Shown: positions 11,499 to 24,481, counted from the stretch's first letter. The stretch: 64,000 bases of DNA from Bursaphelenchus xylophilus (GCA_904066235.2 CAJFCV020000003.1:6882001-6946000); one strand, 5' to 3'. Made by a program: numbers and translations. The notes: generated from the sequence alone by a model not told the origin.

Positions 11499-14400
11499 AT
11501 GACGGAATTGACCGACGCTGAAGTGTTGGATTTACAAAGTCGTGCAGAGAATGAAGCCAAAGGACTTCAATGGGTGTTCACAGACCGGCTGAAGAAGTGC
11601 AGTTTTCAGAATTGTTGGAAGGTATTGCATACTCCTACATTACAACTAATTTTAGGGGTTCTCTCGGCTTGAAGTAGCTGTGTTGGTTACTCCCCATGTT
11701 GAGAATGCCGTTGTTTCGTTCATCTTAGAGCTGTCTTGCCCTCCATTATATCCAAAAGAGTAAGTGGTACACTACTAATTATAACTGTTTGATTTCAAGT
11801 CCTCCGAAATATAACTTCACCAATTTAAATGGGCTGACCAGAGAAGATCTGAATGATTTGATGACAGAATATAACAATATGATTAAAAATGCGAATGGGG
11901 TAAGACGAATCTTTTTAATTTCGTTGATGTTTAGGAAGTAATTCTATTCGAGTTGATCATAAAGGGGGAGTCATATCTTAAAGAGATTAACCAAAGGCTG
12001 GTTGGGACTTCGATTCAACCATTAAAGGTCATAACAAGCAGTCAAAGTCCTGTCAAATCTCCAAACTACAGCGAGACGAAGAAAGATGAACAAATTTTAT
12101 CTCCAGTTCTGCCCGCAGAACCTTTGGTTCAAGTGAGGAAGGAAGATGAACTTCATTGTCTCCAAAATAAGATGCTTAGGTCATTGGGGACACTGGGAGA
12201 AGTTCAGAAAGTCGAAATTCTCAACAAGACTGGACAATTTGTGTGCATTCAGAGGGTGAACAAGCTGAAGCCGAATCGAGAGCCCTGTCATCAATATTGC
12301 TCAGAGTATTTTGCTTGGGATAACGTAAGAAATCTATCAATCTTTTGATTTCTTTAGAATCGTTTGATTTTTGTTTCCGAATTTGATTTGTTCTACGAAT
12401 TGGACAATGGAGATAAGGCCAAAAAAGGAAAATTACAAGCGTTCCATAAAAACTTCAATACGTTTCTTCATAATGCAAAACATTCTACATTCCCAACAGA
12501 TGAAGACCTCTTGTCTACTTATTTATTCTTCAAAGATACCTCCGAACTAGATAAAGTCAGCGTTTATAAACGAAAGATCTCTCTAGGACAATATTTGGAA
12601 ATGGAATGTCGCCCTTTATCTGATCCAAACGTTATAAAGTATATCTCGAAGAATGCGGTAGTTAAAAGCAAATTTTTAAATCTTTTTTAGGCAACGGTTT
12701 TACCCAAATTGGCAACACAACTATTATGTGCGCTAAAGACTCTACATGACAACAAATTAGCTCATGGTTTTTTGAACAGGAATAATATCTGGATGACTAA
12801 AAATCATAGTTTTATACTCTCAGATTACTGGATTACCATTGAACTTCAACGGTTTTGCGAAGATTTCCATCGAATTACAACCAATTCCAATCTAAACTTA
12901 TGCGTTCGTCCGTCGATTTCTCAGATGAGGCAAAGCGATACCACGAAGCTGGCCGATTTGTTGGAGTCCCTTTCATCCGAATGCAAGAATAAGGGAGATG
13001 ATAGGATATTTGATCAACTAAAGTCGTTTACATCCAGCTGCCGAGAAAAGGAAATTGATCTCCAGAAGTTGATGAACCACCCCTTCTTGTATTCTGGTCG
13101 GTTTAGATTATCATATTTTATATTGCTCTAGATTTTTTGTCCTCTGATGCCTCAACATGGTCGTCTGAAGTCGGTCCAGAAATGTCGTTGACGTTATCTG
13201 GAAGGCTGGTTAAGGAGTATAATGTATTGGGATTCTTGGGAAAGGGAGGCTTCGGTCAAGTATTTCTCGCAAGGTTTGTCATTAGACCAACAATTAATAT
13301 TTAAATGCCCGTTTAATTTACATTTTATAGGAACAAGTTAGACTCCAATGATTACGCTATTAAGAGAATAAATTTAACGGGGATTCCGAAGAAACAGGTC
13401 GAGAAGATCATCAACGAAGTCGCTGTCTTTTCCAAGCTCATAAACGAACACATTGTCAGATATTTCTCATCTTGGATCGAGTCCTTGGTCTATGAAACGC
13501 CGAATAATTTGGGCAGTAGCTTGCCAAGTAGGTGAACTAAGTTTTTATTAGTAGTTTAACATGAAAATTTAGACGGAAAGGCACCGAAGAAACCAAAGGA
13601 AGCCTCCGATTCAGACTCGTCCTCAGATTCTGAAGGCGGAGGCTTCTTTAAAGCGCCAAAGAAAACGCGAAAGGCTTCGGTTAGATCTTCCAACATCCTC
13701 GACCATTCCCAAGTCACTTCTGAATTCTCTGTGATCTTCGAAGGTGATGAGGATGTGATTGATGCTGAAGAAGAAGAAGAAGTCGATGTAGAGATGCCCC
13801 AACCAGAATTGCCCAAAGGAATGTCCAATGCTTTCTTATGTCTTCAGATGGAATACTGTAGGAATGGAACGCTCCGAGCTTTGATTGATGAAGGACAATT
13901 GTTTGAGAATGTGGCCATGATATGGAGGTTGTTCAAGGAGATCTTGTTGGGCATTAAATGTCTGCATGAATACAACATAATCCATCGCGATATTAAACCT
14001 GGGAATATATTCTTGGATGGAAATTGGACCGTAAATTTTGTCAGATTGATTTTGAAATATAAACGTATTTTTCAGGTTAAAATTGGCGATTTTGGGTTGG
14101 CGACCAGAGCTTTGGGAAACCAAAAGATTCACTTGAGTAAGGAGTCACCTGAGAAGCCAGGGAGACCCATGAGTCCTAATGGCGGGGATAGTATGACAAA
14201 GGATGTCGGCACTCATTTCTACATCCCCCCTGAAGCTAAGAGTAGTTCTTCTGGAAGCAAGATCTATGACACGAAGTTTGATATCTACAGCATTGGAGTG
14301 GTTTTATTCGAGATGATCCAAAAGCCCCCAGATACACTTTCCGAGAGATTGAAAGTCCTGGACAACCTCAGAAATACGATGTCATTCACGGAAAACTTTT

Positions 14401-16886
14401 TGAGTTACCTTCCTCGATCTCACCACAGTGCAGCTGATCAATTACTGAAATGGTGTCTTCAGAAGAATCCACGGGAAAGGCCGAGTGCTTCGGAATTGTT
14501 AACTTCTGGATTGATACCTCATATCACATCTGACGAAGACAACTTTCAGGTATTTATAGTGTGCTAAGTGACATTTTCTTTCAGAAAGTATTCTCTCAAG
14601 TTGTCAGAAATCCAAAACATCGTCTTCACAAGACAATTATGAAGGAGTTGTTTATGTCCGTCGGACCGTCGTATGTCGTCAACGGATATGATAAGTCATA
14701 TGTAAGTTGGATTGTCCGAAAAATCATGTTAATCTCTTTTTTGCAGGGTAACATGTCTTTGGATTACATAAACACCCGGGATGAGATCTTAGACAAAGTT
14801 CGAAGTGTGCTCAAGTTGCATGGATTTGCATCCCTCACAGTCCAATCATACGTCCCATCAACGTCAGCGCAGAATAAGAGCGGTGCCTTGTTTATGTTGA
14901 ACAACCCTTATATTACCGTTGATTTTGCGGGGTCTCTTTTGTCTTCTCCGTTCAATCTCCGACAGTGTATTGTCAGACAATTTTTACATTCAACGACCAC
15001 GAAAGGAAAGTTTTTTATGGCTGATAAAGTTAACGTGAGGCCTAGAGAAACATCAGGTAAGAGATAAGGGCGGTCGTATACTTTTTTGTTTAGGACATGT
15101 TCATCCGGAGAGCAGATATGAAGTTGGTGCAGATATATTGGCAGTTTCATCAAGCCGGAATCTGGCGGTGTCAGAGCTCCTGATCGCCGTTACGAAACTC
15201 ATGAATGCCCTGGACATTGAGAACTTCAAGTGGACCATATTTGTATCCCATTCAAGCTTAATCAAAGCTGTCGGGTGGCATTTTGGAATCACGGATGAAC
15301 CGAACCTTGTCATACTTTTCAATTTATTGTATTCTTACAGTAGTGGAGGCACCAAAAGTAAGGGATTCTTTGATTGAAAACATACCTTTGTTTAGAAGAT
15401 ATTTTGAAATTCGAATTAACTCATCGCTGCAAGATACCTGAAGAAAAGGTGAAAGATCTAGTGTCTTTCCTCAACGGGAATTATGACAACGTGACGGAGA
15501 TGAAGGAAAAGTGCAATATGCTGTTAAGGTCAAAGAACGAAAGAGTCAAAGCTTTTCTGCAAAAGGCATTCGCAGAGATCGAAGGACTGCTTAAACACGT
15601 CAAGACGTTGAATGAATCCATCCAGTTGTCGTTCATTCCTGGTTTTGTTTATCAGCCGGGAATGTTTTCCGATGGCCTTGTTTTCTCTGTAAAATGTTTC
15701 AACAATTCTTGGTTTACTGTAATGGCTGGTGGTAGGTCAAACGAGATATCCATATTTATACAACTCAGGTGAATACACGAAATATATGGCAGATGTATTT
15801 CTTGCCAATAGCCAGGAATGGAAGGGGGACACTATTGCTTATGGCTTCAATCTCTCCGTCGACGTTTTAACAAAATTTTTGCATAAAATTGGAAGATTGA
15901 GTCCAGTCTGTGAAGTTCTGGTGGCCATATCTTCTTTGGACTTCCTGAATGCATCATCCAAATTCTGTTCCGATCTCAGGAATTCGGGAACTTCCGTCGA
16001 ACATTGGCCATATCCTGGGAGTTCCAACGATGAATTGATTGTAAGTTATTTTGAAGTCTGCATGGGAGTTGGGCGCATTGAATTCAGAGAAGGGTACACA
16101 TGTGTGTATGCACGGCAGAAAAAAGAAGGAGCTCCCAATTTCCAGGCAGCCATTTTTGAAGGGTTTTTCTTCAAACTTTTCTTTCAGGAATACAGTGTAA
16201 ATAAAAGGACAAAGTTTTTGGTGACATTCGTGACAGTAGACGAGGTAATTGTTCAGTTGAATGAACTCTTCGACTCAGCCTCGGATCAGACTGGGGGCTT
16301 TCGAATGATGCACCATCGGATCAGACCCAGTGAAGCCCTTCAAAATATATTGCAACTAAGGTCTCGGACAAGAAGATCACGTGCCCCGAACTCCGAATCC
16401 ATTGATCAAAGCCCTGTCCAAACAACCTCGACTCACGCATCCTCGAGGAATGTGGACGTGTTACTCACGCCAACGGCTTTTTCCAAATTGAGTCATCATT
16501 TGCGAAAGAAATACAATGTCAGTTAGCTTTAAAACAATGTCTTTGGTTGTCGTTTGTTCATTTTTTTATTACAGAACCACATCATCGCACTGATGACTCC
16601 AATAACATCCAAATTTGAAAGCAAGACCAAGTTCCAAGCCGTTATTACAGATCTTCCGGCAGATATCATCAATCAAATATCTTTGGTCGATAGACATAAT
16701 AATAGTCTTGATGCCGCAATGTTGGCCGTGGAGAACATTTCCAAACAAAATGGTCGATACAAACAGGAAATCCAAGAAGTGTGGGAGATAATGGACCCCT
16801 TGTACACAGAATCTCAGACTTCTGATGTTGTTTTAGCCATCTTTTCACCCCGATTGGCCGAGAATTTCTATCGCTTGTTGATTTGA
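11499..16886 (+). CDS. gcn-2: eIF2-alpha kinase GCN-2 (RWD, pseudokinase, kinase, HisRS-like)
   Basis: This kinase phosphorylates eIF2-alpha on amino-acid starvation. Early exons 11499-11621, 11656-11759, 11800-11899, 11935-12324, 12358-12657, 12691-13096, 13132-13273, 13331-13527, 13573-14030, 14076-14549, 14585-14701 and 14747-15056 join in frame; further exons run to the stop at 16884-16886. Domains in order: RWD (11499-11980; CPPLYPKDPPKYNF), degenerate pseudokinase (12364-13090; HGFLNRNN where HRDLKxxN is expected), active kinase (GKGGFGQVF, YAIKRI, HRDIKPGN, IGDFGLA, then an APE-region analogue HFYIPPEA), HisRS-like domain (from about 14760; RYEVGADILA) and a C-terminal domain. The kinase N-lobe has the large acidic insert typical of eIF2-alpha kinases (13573-13800, rich in Ser, Asp, Glu and Lys). 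All major family parts are present. Confidence 0.96.
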
Positions 16887-17981
16887 TCTCATTTGGTTGA
16901 TTTGTTAATTTATCCGTTTGATTTCCAATCTTGTATCCGTCTAGTTTTATTACCTCCTTAATTTATATCAAGTATTTTAAAAATTATTCTTAATCAGAAT
17001 TTATATTTATTATTACAATATTTGCATATGTTTGTTGAACTGTGATGACTTCAGTATCTACGTGTATTAAAAATGCGCATAAATTTTTTTCTTGATTAGA
17101 CATGTGAATTTGAAAACTATGGAATGATTAAAACCAGGATATTTGAACTAGTTAACTTCGGGCTATCATGTTCAAGCTCGGGGCTTATGAATGAAAAAAG
17201 AAGGCCTTCTCCAGTCAGTTGTTTTTGAAGGCCTCTTGTTTTGCCGCTTTTTGCACGTGGTTTGCTTAATTCCATCTTTTTTATTTGTTTGTCCGAAAGG
17301 GCTGTTGAAACTTGTGCCGTCAGGATGATTTTCGAGGATTTCGAATACTCGTGATCTTGAGTGGTATTTTTTTACTGAAATCGGGTTGGATTTCCATAAG
17401 CCGTTCAACTTTTTCGGTTACCTGCTGCAAGGTCATAACAGTCTTCCTTACGCGAACTAAAAGCCGAGACCAAGCCTAATCGGCCGGAGCATAAACTGAG
17501 GTTAAGCCTAAGGCTTAGGGCGCTCGCTAAGCAGCAAAAAAATCAAAGACTGAAATCCGGCGGGATGACGTATCGAAGCACAGTCCCAAAATGTTACTTT
17601 GTGCTTTAAGCCGGTCTTACTCAGCGTCTTACCGAAGGACCCCTCCCTGCTGACGATCCTCCACTGCAATCCCTTAGAGTTTCCTTAATCCTTCGATGAT
17701 CGCAGTGCGGACTGACGACGTCACGAACTGCTCGATCTCTCGCGAAGTTATCCTGGTTAACTCATTACTTTCATCTGAACGCTGGATGAAAGGAAAGGCT
17801 CGGCTCTTGTAATGGCGGGGTGAAGTTCGACTGGTATTGTGGGGGTTTTCCTTTGTTCAGGCTCTGCGCCCTCCCTTTTGTGTCGTTTCCATTTAAAAAT
17901 AAACAGGAATCTCGTGCTTCCACAATTTATCTTTTTAAAGTCGCGTTTTGCAATGAACCTCAACTTCAGCTGATATCCGTT
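16887..17981. other. Intergenic between gcn-2 and the PIM-like kinase gene
   Basis: I see no gene. The first 250 bp are AT-rich 3' flank of gcn-2. From about 17170 the sequence is more mixed and contains a short imperfect inverted repeat (AGAAGGCCTTC near 17200 and GAAGGCCTC near 17228). An ACTTCAG acceptor at about 17963-17969, shortly before the ATG at 17982, may be a trans-splice site. Confidence 0.5.
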
Positions 17982-19256
17982 ATGGTGACCGCCGTCTACT
18001 TTAATGAGATGGTCAAAAAGGCCAAGAAACTGACGTCCAGTCGGATCAAATTACTCCACTACCGGTTGTCAGGTAAATGCTTATTTGAAATTGGGTTCTT
18101 TAATCAATTAGAAACATTTAAAAAGACACCTTTCACTGTAATTTAATGATCCTTCTGGAAAAGGTAAAAAATATCGTTTCTCTCCCTTTTTTTAATTCAA
18201 CTAAACAGGAGAACTTTCAGAAAATGATATCAAGATATTTAAACACGAATACCAAATCGAGGACGAGATCGGAAAAGGGGGATTTGGAACGGTTTATTCG
18301 GCCTTAAGATTAAGAGATCAAGCGCCTGTGGCCGTGAAATTTATTGAGAGGCAAAAGATATTTGAATGGGGACAGGTGAGATTAAAAAACCGCTTAAAAA
18401 CCGACCTTTCAGATAAAAGAAAAACAAGTTCCAAAAGAGATCTTCATGTTATCATTGACCACTGGTATAAAGGGGACTGTCCAGATGTTGGAATGGTTTG
18501 CTATTCCGGATGGATTCCTCATAATTATGGGCAGACCGAAGCAGTTTATTGACTTGTACTCACTACTATCTAAACACGGTCCTCTAAGTGAAATGGTAAG
18601 GAATGCGACGTATAGTAATAATCATGAAATATTACTTTACATTAGATGGCCCTATTTATTTTCAAACAATTGGTAAATACAGTTACTGAGTGCTTCAAAT
18701 TGAAAATTCTACATCGAGATATAAAGGTAGGCCGACCTAACGAGATAAAACTACGTTAATTTTAGGATGAGAATATTGTGATTGATTTGGAAACGGGTAA
18801 CATACTTTTAGTTGATTTTGGAGCTGCTACGATTCTAGAAGATTCAAAGCCGGTCAAATTTCAAGGTGAGGTGATGCATTAAGTATTAGGATGTTTCAGG
18901 AACCCGGTTATACTGCCCTCCTGAATGGTATACTCTATCCATATACCTTGGGGCAGAGGCTACTGTATGGTCTTTGGGAGTGGTACTCTATTCAATGCTC
19001 AACCAACAACTGCCATTCCTAACCGAACGAGATGTATATACCAAACATTTGCTTGGGCCATTGCCAAAATTTACAGACTACTCTAAAGGTAATCGAAAGG
19101 GTAGTTGCATCACCTTATCTTTCAGACGTGGAAGATCTCATTAACAATTGCTTAACTCAAGAACATGACAAAAGGATAAAACTCAACGATCTCAAAGACC
19201 ATTCCTGGCTTAAAAGACAGAATCTTCAATGGGAAAAGATATATGCTCCCAACTAG
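17982..19256 (+). CDS. PIM-family serine/threonine kinase
   Basis: First exon 17982-18072 (begins MVTAVYFNEMVKKAKKLTSS) joins 18209 onward in frame; the last exon ends KIYAPN with TAG at 19254-19256. The product is a small kinase with almost no sequence outside the catalytic domain. Seen: glycine loop GKGGFGTVYSAL, VAVKFIE (catalytic Lys), a hinge RPKQFIDLYSLL that resembles the proline-containing PIM hinge (RPEPVQDLF), LHRDIKDENIVID, VDFGAATIL, then GTRLYCPPEW, which matches the PIM activation segment (GTRVYSPPEW), and TVWSLGVVLYSM. PIM kinases are constitutively active because of this hinge and activation loop; C. elegans has PRK-1 and PRK-2. The activation loop here has no obvious phosphorylation Thr. 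The insert before the catalytic loop, TVTECFKLKILHRD, is as in PIM. Confidence 0.88.
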
Positions 19257-19714
19257 GTGGGCCCATCTTCCAGTCCTACATCACTATAGCTCCTCTAGCC
19301 CAAAAGATCACGTGTTCCCGGACAGTCCTAATCATATGTTTTTCACATCACCGCATATTCAGCCAAAAATTACACTTTTAACTTCTTGCAGACCGCCAGA
19401 ATTAATGGAATGGGCTGATAAGGCGAGGGAATCTCTCTGACCCGACGCCGCAGATAGTACTCTTATCTGTCAACGCTCAGAACACCCGTCAGAGATTGAA
19501 TTCTGTTTATTGTATTCTCTCCCTACAATTCGACGTCGCGGTTTAAAACGTTGAGACATTACGGCTAGTCGATTACAGAGGACAAATCGAGTTTGCGCAA
19601 AGGGAACACAACTTTGTGGGCTGATCAATCAACTGATTGCGGGCTCATCGATTCACTCGCCACTTTTCATTTCTATTTTTATTTGTTTTCCTGACTTTTG
19701 GATGTGACTTTCTG
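19257..19714. other. Intergenic before the acyl-CoA synthetase gene
   Basis: No gene is seen. The stretch holds the 3' flank of the PIM-like kinase gene and the promoter side of the acyl-CoA synthetase gene. An upstream in-frame ATG at 19637 would extend the synthetase by 26 residues rich in Phe; I prefer 19715 but cannot exclude it. Confidence 0.5.
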
Positions 19715-22141
19715 ATGTCTTCATTGAATGATCTCGTGCAGAATAAAGAACTTATATCCGGAACGCTTTTTACGGCTTTTCTCGGCGGAATTGTCGTCGC
19801 CTGGCTTACCAACAGACGCTCCCGTATTGCAACCCCTAAGGGCGTCAGTAGGGACAGACAAGCAGTGCCAGTAGAGGTAGCAGAATTCGAGGCGTCTATG
19901 ACTAAAACAAATATTTATAGGGTGAAGTGGGGCTCGTACTCAAAAGTGGCCTCTTAGCTGGTGAAAAGGAACGATGGATCGAGACAATTTACCCGGAGGC
20001 GACCACTTTGTATCAATTGTTTTTGCGTGGATTAGAGGTAATCCTGGAAATGATATTTACTAGAATCTAGGTAAGCGGGAATCGACGATGTCTTGGGTAC
20101 CGAGTCGAGAAAGAGGCCCCTTACACATTCATCAGCTATGCTGAGACCTTTCGTAGAGCTCGAAACATTGGATCAGCCTTCATTTCATACCTTGGAGTAG
20201 ATCCAGGGAACAAAACATTGATCGGAATCTATGCCCAGAACTGCCCCGAATGGACTATTTCTTGTATCGGAGCCATTAGATACTCCATGGTTACAGTTCC
20301 CTTATACGACACATTAGGTGCTGATGCAGCCAAGTTTATTGTTAAAGATACTGGAATGCAGTAAGTGACATAATACTGTAAAACATTACCCTTCAGGATC
20401 ATCGTTGTTGACAATGGTGCTAAAGTTCAAAGGCTTTTGTCCACGATTGAAGAGACACCGTCTCTTAAACACATTGTAGTCATCAAAGAATCTGAAGTCA
20501 CTTCAGAACTCCTTGAAGAAGGTACAAAGAAAAATGTCAAGATCCACACCTTCTCTCATCTCCTTCATGTTGGGGAGACAGATGTACAGCCTGACGTAGA
20601 ACCCACACCTGATGACATGTTCATTATTTGGTAGGGGAAATGCCCGATTAATACAACAACACTTTAGTTACACAAGCGGAACCACAGGCACTCCAAAAGG
20701 AGTCGTTTTAAACCATAGAAACCTGGTGGCTAACGTGTCCGGAGTTATAAAGACTATGAGAGCATTTCTTCCGGAAACCGAGAGTCCTGATCAAGTATCT
20801 ATCTCGTATCTCCCGCTGTCCCATATGTTCGAACAAGTTTGCCATTGGTGCTTATTTGCCTTGGGTGGGTCAGTCGGCTATTTCCGCGGAGATGTCAGAC
20901 ACCTGAACAGTGATATGAAAGCGTTAAAACCGACCATCTTCCCTACTGTACCCCGATTGCTCAACCGATTCTACGGATTAATTCAGGCATGCAAAACCAA
21001 ATTTGACAAACAATAATTTATAGAAACAACTCCAAGACAAGAATCCATTGAAAAGAGCGCTTCTCAAACTGGCTTACAACAAGAAGTTATCTCATGTTAA
21101 AGCCGGTATTATTGAGAACGACAGCATTTGGGATCGTCTTGTTTTCAACAAATTCCAAGCCGAACTCGGAGGAAATCTGAAGTTCACTGTAACTGGATCA
21201 GCTCCGATCAGTGAGGAATGTCTAGAAGCCTGTCGAGCTGCCTTTGGATGCCATATTCTGGAAGGTTACGGACAAACGGAATGCACTGCTATGGCTACTA
21301 TGACATGGCCGGGGGAGATTGTTGGAGGTCATTGCGGAGGTCCAGCAATTTGCTCAAATATCAAGCTGGAAGACGTCGCGGAACTCAATTATTTTGCCGT
21401 AAGTTAAAAAAATAATCGGGTAACCAAGGTTTCAGAAAGATCGAAAGGGCGAAGTGCTAATTAAAGGGCCTTGTGTTACTACCGGTTACTTCAACAACCC
21501 CGAGAAAACAGCTGAATTATTCGATGAACAAGGATACCTACATACTGGAGACATCGGTCACATTTTACCTAACGGAACACTAAAGATTATCGACCGTAAA
21601 AAACATATCTTCAAACTGGCCCAGGTATGCGTCGAAAGCCGTTTCCACAAGCGAATAAAAATGTTTCAAATATTTAGGGAGAATACGTGGCTCCAGAGAA
21701 GATTGAAAATGTTTACGTTCAGTCAAATTATGTCCAACAAGCATATGTCGATGGAGACAGTTTAGAACCCTACCTAGTCGCAGTAATCGTTCCAGAAGCA
21801 AAAGAACTAATTAAATGGTATAAAGCACAAACTGGAGAAGACAAGTCTCTCAAAGAAATCTGCGAGGATCAAAAGGTAAGCAATATTATAATATCTGCGA
21901 AAACTCGTTTCAGTCAGCTTTAAAACACTTATGATTTCAGGTAGTTGATCACGTTTTCGAACAAGTAATCGAAATTGGGAAGAAGAATAAATTGAACAGC
22001 ATCGAGCAGGTCAAGAAGATCTGGCTCGAATCTGAACCTTTCAGTGTGGAGAACGGACTTCTAACACCCACTTTCAAATCAAAACGACCTCAACTTAGAC
22101 AAAAGTATAAGCAAGTTTTCGACAAATTGTACGGAAAGTAA
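19715..22141 (+). CDS. Long-chain fatty acid-CoA ligase (ACSL1/5/6 type)
   Basis: It activates long-chain fatty acids to acyl-CoA with ATP, normally anchored in ER or outer mitochondrial membrane. Early exons are 19715-19876, 19921-20037, 20071-20360 and then a later set, with stop at 22139-22141. Seen: an N-terminal hydrophobic anchor (SGTLFTAFLGGIVVAWLTN), the AMP-binding P-loop YTSGTTGTPKGV split by an intron, ISYLPLSHMFE, FTVTGSAPISEE, LEGYGQTECTA, GYLHTGDIGHILPNGT, IIDRKKHIFKLAQGEYVAPE, and a C-terminus ending QVFDKLYGK. These are the complete ACSL signature motifs in order. Several C. elegans acs genes are similar, so no symbol is given. Confidence 0.95.
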
Positions 22142-22510
22142 TCGTGTTGTTGTTGAATAAAAATTAGGGAAAATATTCTTACCCAGAATAAAAAATATTT
22201 CCCCCAGGAAAGAAGATTTTGCAAGTAGTCGAACCCATTTTACCAATCGAAAAGGGACAGCCATTTCAAAAAAATGGCAGAGCCAGCTTTCGAACCCAGG
22301 ATGTCACTGCTGCAGAAGTGACATACTGCGCAGGAAGTGGGGTCACTACCACTCGGCCAATTGGACACACTTGAACTTCCAAACAGCTTACAATGTTTTT
22401 TCAAAAGTGCGTAGTTTTTGTCGCGAGCCTTCCGCACTGTGCATTTTAGGAGTTGACCAACCTGATTCCGAAAATGAATTTTCCCGAATCGTTACTTGTT
22501 TTTCTCGCGT
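22142..22510. other. Flank with a tRNA-like sequence (minus strand)
   Basis: The only structure I see is a tRNA-like segment at about 22276-22366 on the minus strand: an A-box-like TGGCCGAGTGG (22349-22359) and a B-box-like GGTTCGAAAGC (22286-22296), with a hairpin between them (TGTCACT / AGTGACA). It looks like a tRNA-Ser/Leu-type sequence with a long variable arm, but the T stem does not pair properly, so I call it tRNA-derived and not a tRNA gene. Confidence 0.5.
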
Positions 22511-22604
22511 CCCGACATTTCGGGTCAGGGACAACTCGGGTCGCGACAACTCGGGTCAACGACACCTCGGGTCAACGACATTTCGGGTCAACGATACCGT
22601 TTAA

Positions 22605-23312
22605 TATTTTCGCTTCGGGACTGGGAAAAAAGAATTTTTTGGTGAATTTGAGAAATTTTTGAAATGTTTTCGCTTCGGGACGTGGAAAAAAGGATTTTTG
22701 GAGAGTTTGAACAAATTTTTGAAAATTTTTCGCTTCGGGAATTGGGAAAAGGATTTTTTTTGAGAATTGAGTTTTTATTTTCTAATTTTTTTTAAGAAAA
22801 GTAGTGTTTATAAGCGACGAGGAAATAAGAAAATCGTATCCATTGTTTATGTTTTTAACTGGAAGCACGGGATTTAAACACAGACAGTGCCAGATAGTGG
22901 AGTAAGAAGATAGTCGTAATGATTGAATGCACATAACGATTTTCTTATTTGCTCGTCGCTTATAAACACTATTTTCCCAAAAAAATTTAAAATAAACCTC
23001 AATTACCCCTAAAATAACTATTTATCTAAAAAATTAGAGAAATAACATTCGTACTTATGTAAAATAAAATTGTAACATTCAAAACGACTCTCAAAAAAAA
23101 TCCTTTTCTCAAGTCCCGAAACGAAAAAATTTCAAAAATTTGTTCAAACTCTCCAAAAAATCTTTTTTCCCACATCCCGAAGCAAAAACATTTGAAAAAA
23201 TTTGTTCAAGCTCTCCAAAAAATTCTTTTTTTTCAAGTCCCGAAGCGAAAACATTTCAAAAATTTTCAAATTCACCAAACAATTCTTTTTTCCAAGTCCC
23301 GAAGCGAAAATA
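22605..23312. mobile_element. Palindromic foldback with TTAA target duplication, nested in the larger one
   Basis: Flanks are TTAA (22601-22604 and 23313-23316). The element runs from TATTTTCGCTTCGGGA to its inverse TCCCGAAGCGAAAATA. The other arm of the host element has CCGTTTAAAACACG uninterrupted, which is the empty site with one TTAA. Both arms consist of a roughly 62-bp unit repeated in tandem (TTTTCGCTTCGGGA followed by a purine-rich tail), three times on the left and about four on the right. There is a central part with GCTTATAAACACT and its inverse. A TTAA duplication is the habit of piggyBac-type elements; no protein is encoded, so it would be non-autonomous. Confidence 0.85.
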
Positions 23313-23365
23313 TTAAAACACGATTTTTGAGTCACTGCGTCAGCCAGTAGTGGGGCCCGGTCTTA

Positions 23366-24097
23366 CTAGGGAAGTGTACAAACGAACCCTCACCAAATGG
23401 CAAGTGTTATACACCATTGGAAAGCCCTTGAAAAATGGTGAAAGGTACCATTTTCATTTTTTGCAGAATGCCTCAGGGCAAAAAATTATAAACGGTTGAT
23501 TTGTCCCTTAAGTAGTTACAATATCTTCTATTAGGCAAAATAAATGTTATTTCAAAACGCTAAATGGTACGTATTACCATTAGGTTGGCCTAAGAATCAT
23601 TATGAAGCTTGGCGCTTGCGAGTAAAACCATTTTACATATGACATTTACTGGTTTTAAACACCCATAAGGTGAAAAAAACACTTTTCACTTTTTTTAATC
23701 TTGAAAAACATGTAAGTTTGATGGTTTTTACCGTAATCGATCGTCTCCCAGAAAAATTAAAACCTTTGTAAAAGTTTACCGCAAATATTTACCTAACTGT
23801 AAGAACGCAAAAATAATTTTGCCCAAGCTGGGAACCGAACCCGGCTTGCTTTGGCTTATCAGCCTGCTCCGCAACCACTGCACTATTGAAGCAACCCTCT
23901 CCGAGGATTTTTTCCTGCCCAAGAGAAAGAAAGATTTTTGTTGCAGAATGACCTAAAAATAATATAATTTACAGTATGTTGTCGCGGAAAGTCATTCTGC
24001 AAAAAATGAAAATGGTGTCTTCTACCATTTTTCAAGGGCTCTTCAATGACGTATGTCACTTATCATTTGGTGAGGGTTCGTTTGTACACTTCCCTAG
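23366..24097. mobile_element. Foldback MITE with TTA duplication, carrying a tRNA-like sequence
   Basis: Flanked by TTA (23363-23365, 24098-24100). Terminal inverted repeats start CTAGGGAAGTGTACAAACG and extend over about 110 bp with mismatches. The host element's other arm reads CTTAGGAAAAAATCG (in inverse orientation, near 25800) with a single TTA, the empty site. The interior holds a tRNA-like sequence on the minus strand (23820-23893). The 3-bp TNA duplication is like PIF/Harbinger-type MITEs; this classification is inference. Confidence 0.85.
23820..23893 (-). other. tRNA-like sequence (A and B boxes) inside the TTA foldback
   Basis: On the minus strand: A-box-like TAGTGCAGTGGTTGCGG, B-box-like GGTTCGGTTCC, a T stem CCGGG/CCCAG with one mismatch, and partial pairing of the would-be acceptor ends. 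Spacing between the boxes fits a tRNA without a long variable arm. The acceptor stem is imperfect, so it is more likely tRNA-derived than a functional tRNA. Confidence 0.6.
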
Positions 24098-24481
24098 TTA
24101 GGAAAAAATCGATTTTGAGATTTTTGGCTTAAAATAGTCGGTAGCACTTGTGGAAGAAAAGCTAAAAATATTTTTGCCCAATTTTGCCCGGAAGGCATAT
24201 TTTTTTACAAAATACGTTTTTACACTTCGAAGCCTCTGGAGGCCGACGTGATCCGACCACAGAGATCAAACCTGGCATACAGGGGTTTTTGACACCCAGG
24301 AATCTGAAAATAGTAGCATTTTTACCGTCAGATTACTGTAACATGGTCATACTGTAATCCGGTCGATAAAAATCGACGATAACTTCTTTAGATCAAAAAT
24401 GCCACAGGATTTTATTGCAGATTCGTAATCAGCATAAAATTCTGCTTCGGATACATGTAAAATATGTTCAAAATTCCGTGG

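Noticed and set aside
17172..17408. Minus-strand frame of 78 residues in the spacer after gcn-2
   Set aside because: Lys/Asn/Ser-rich, no family, no splice support.
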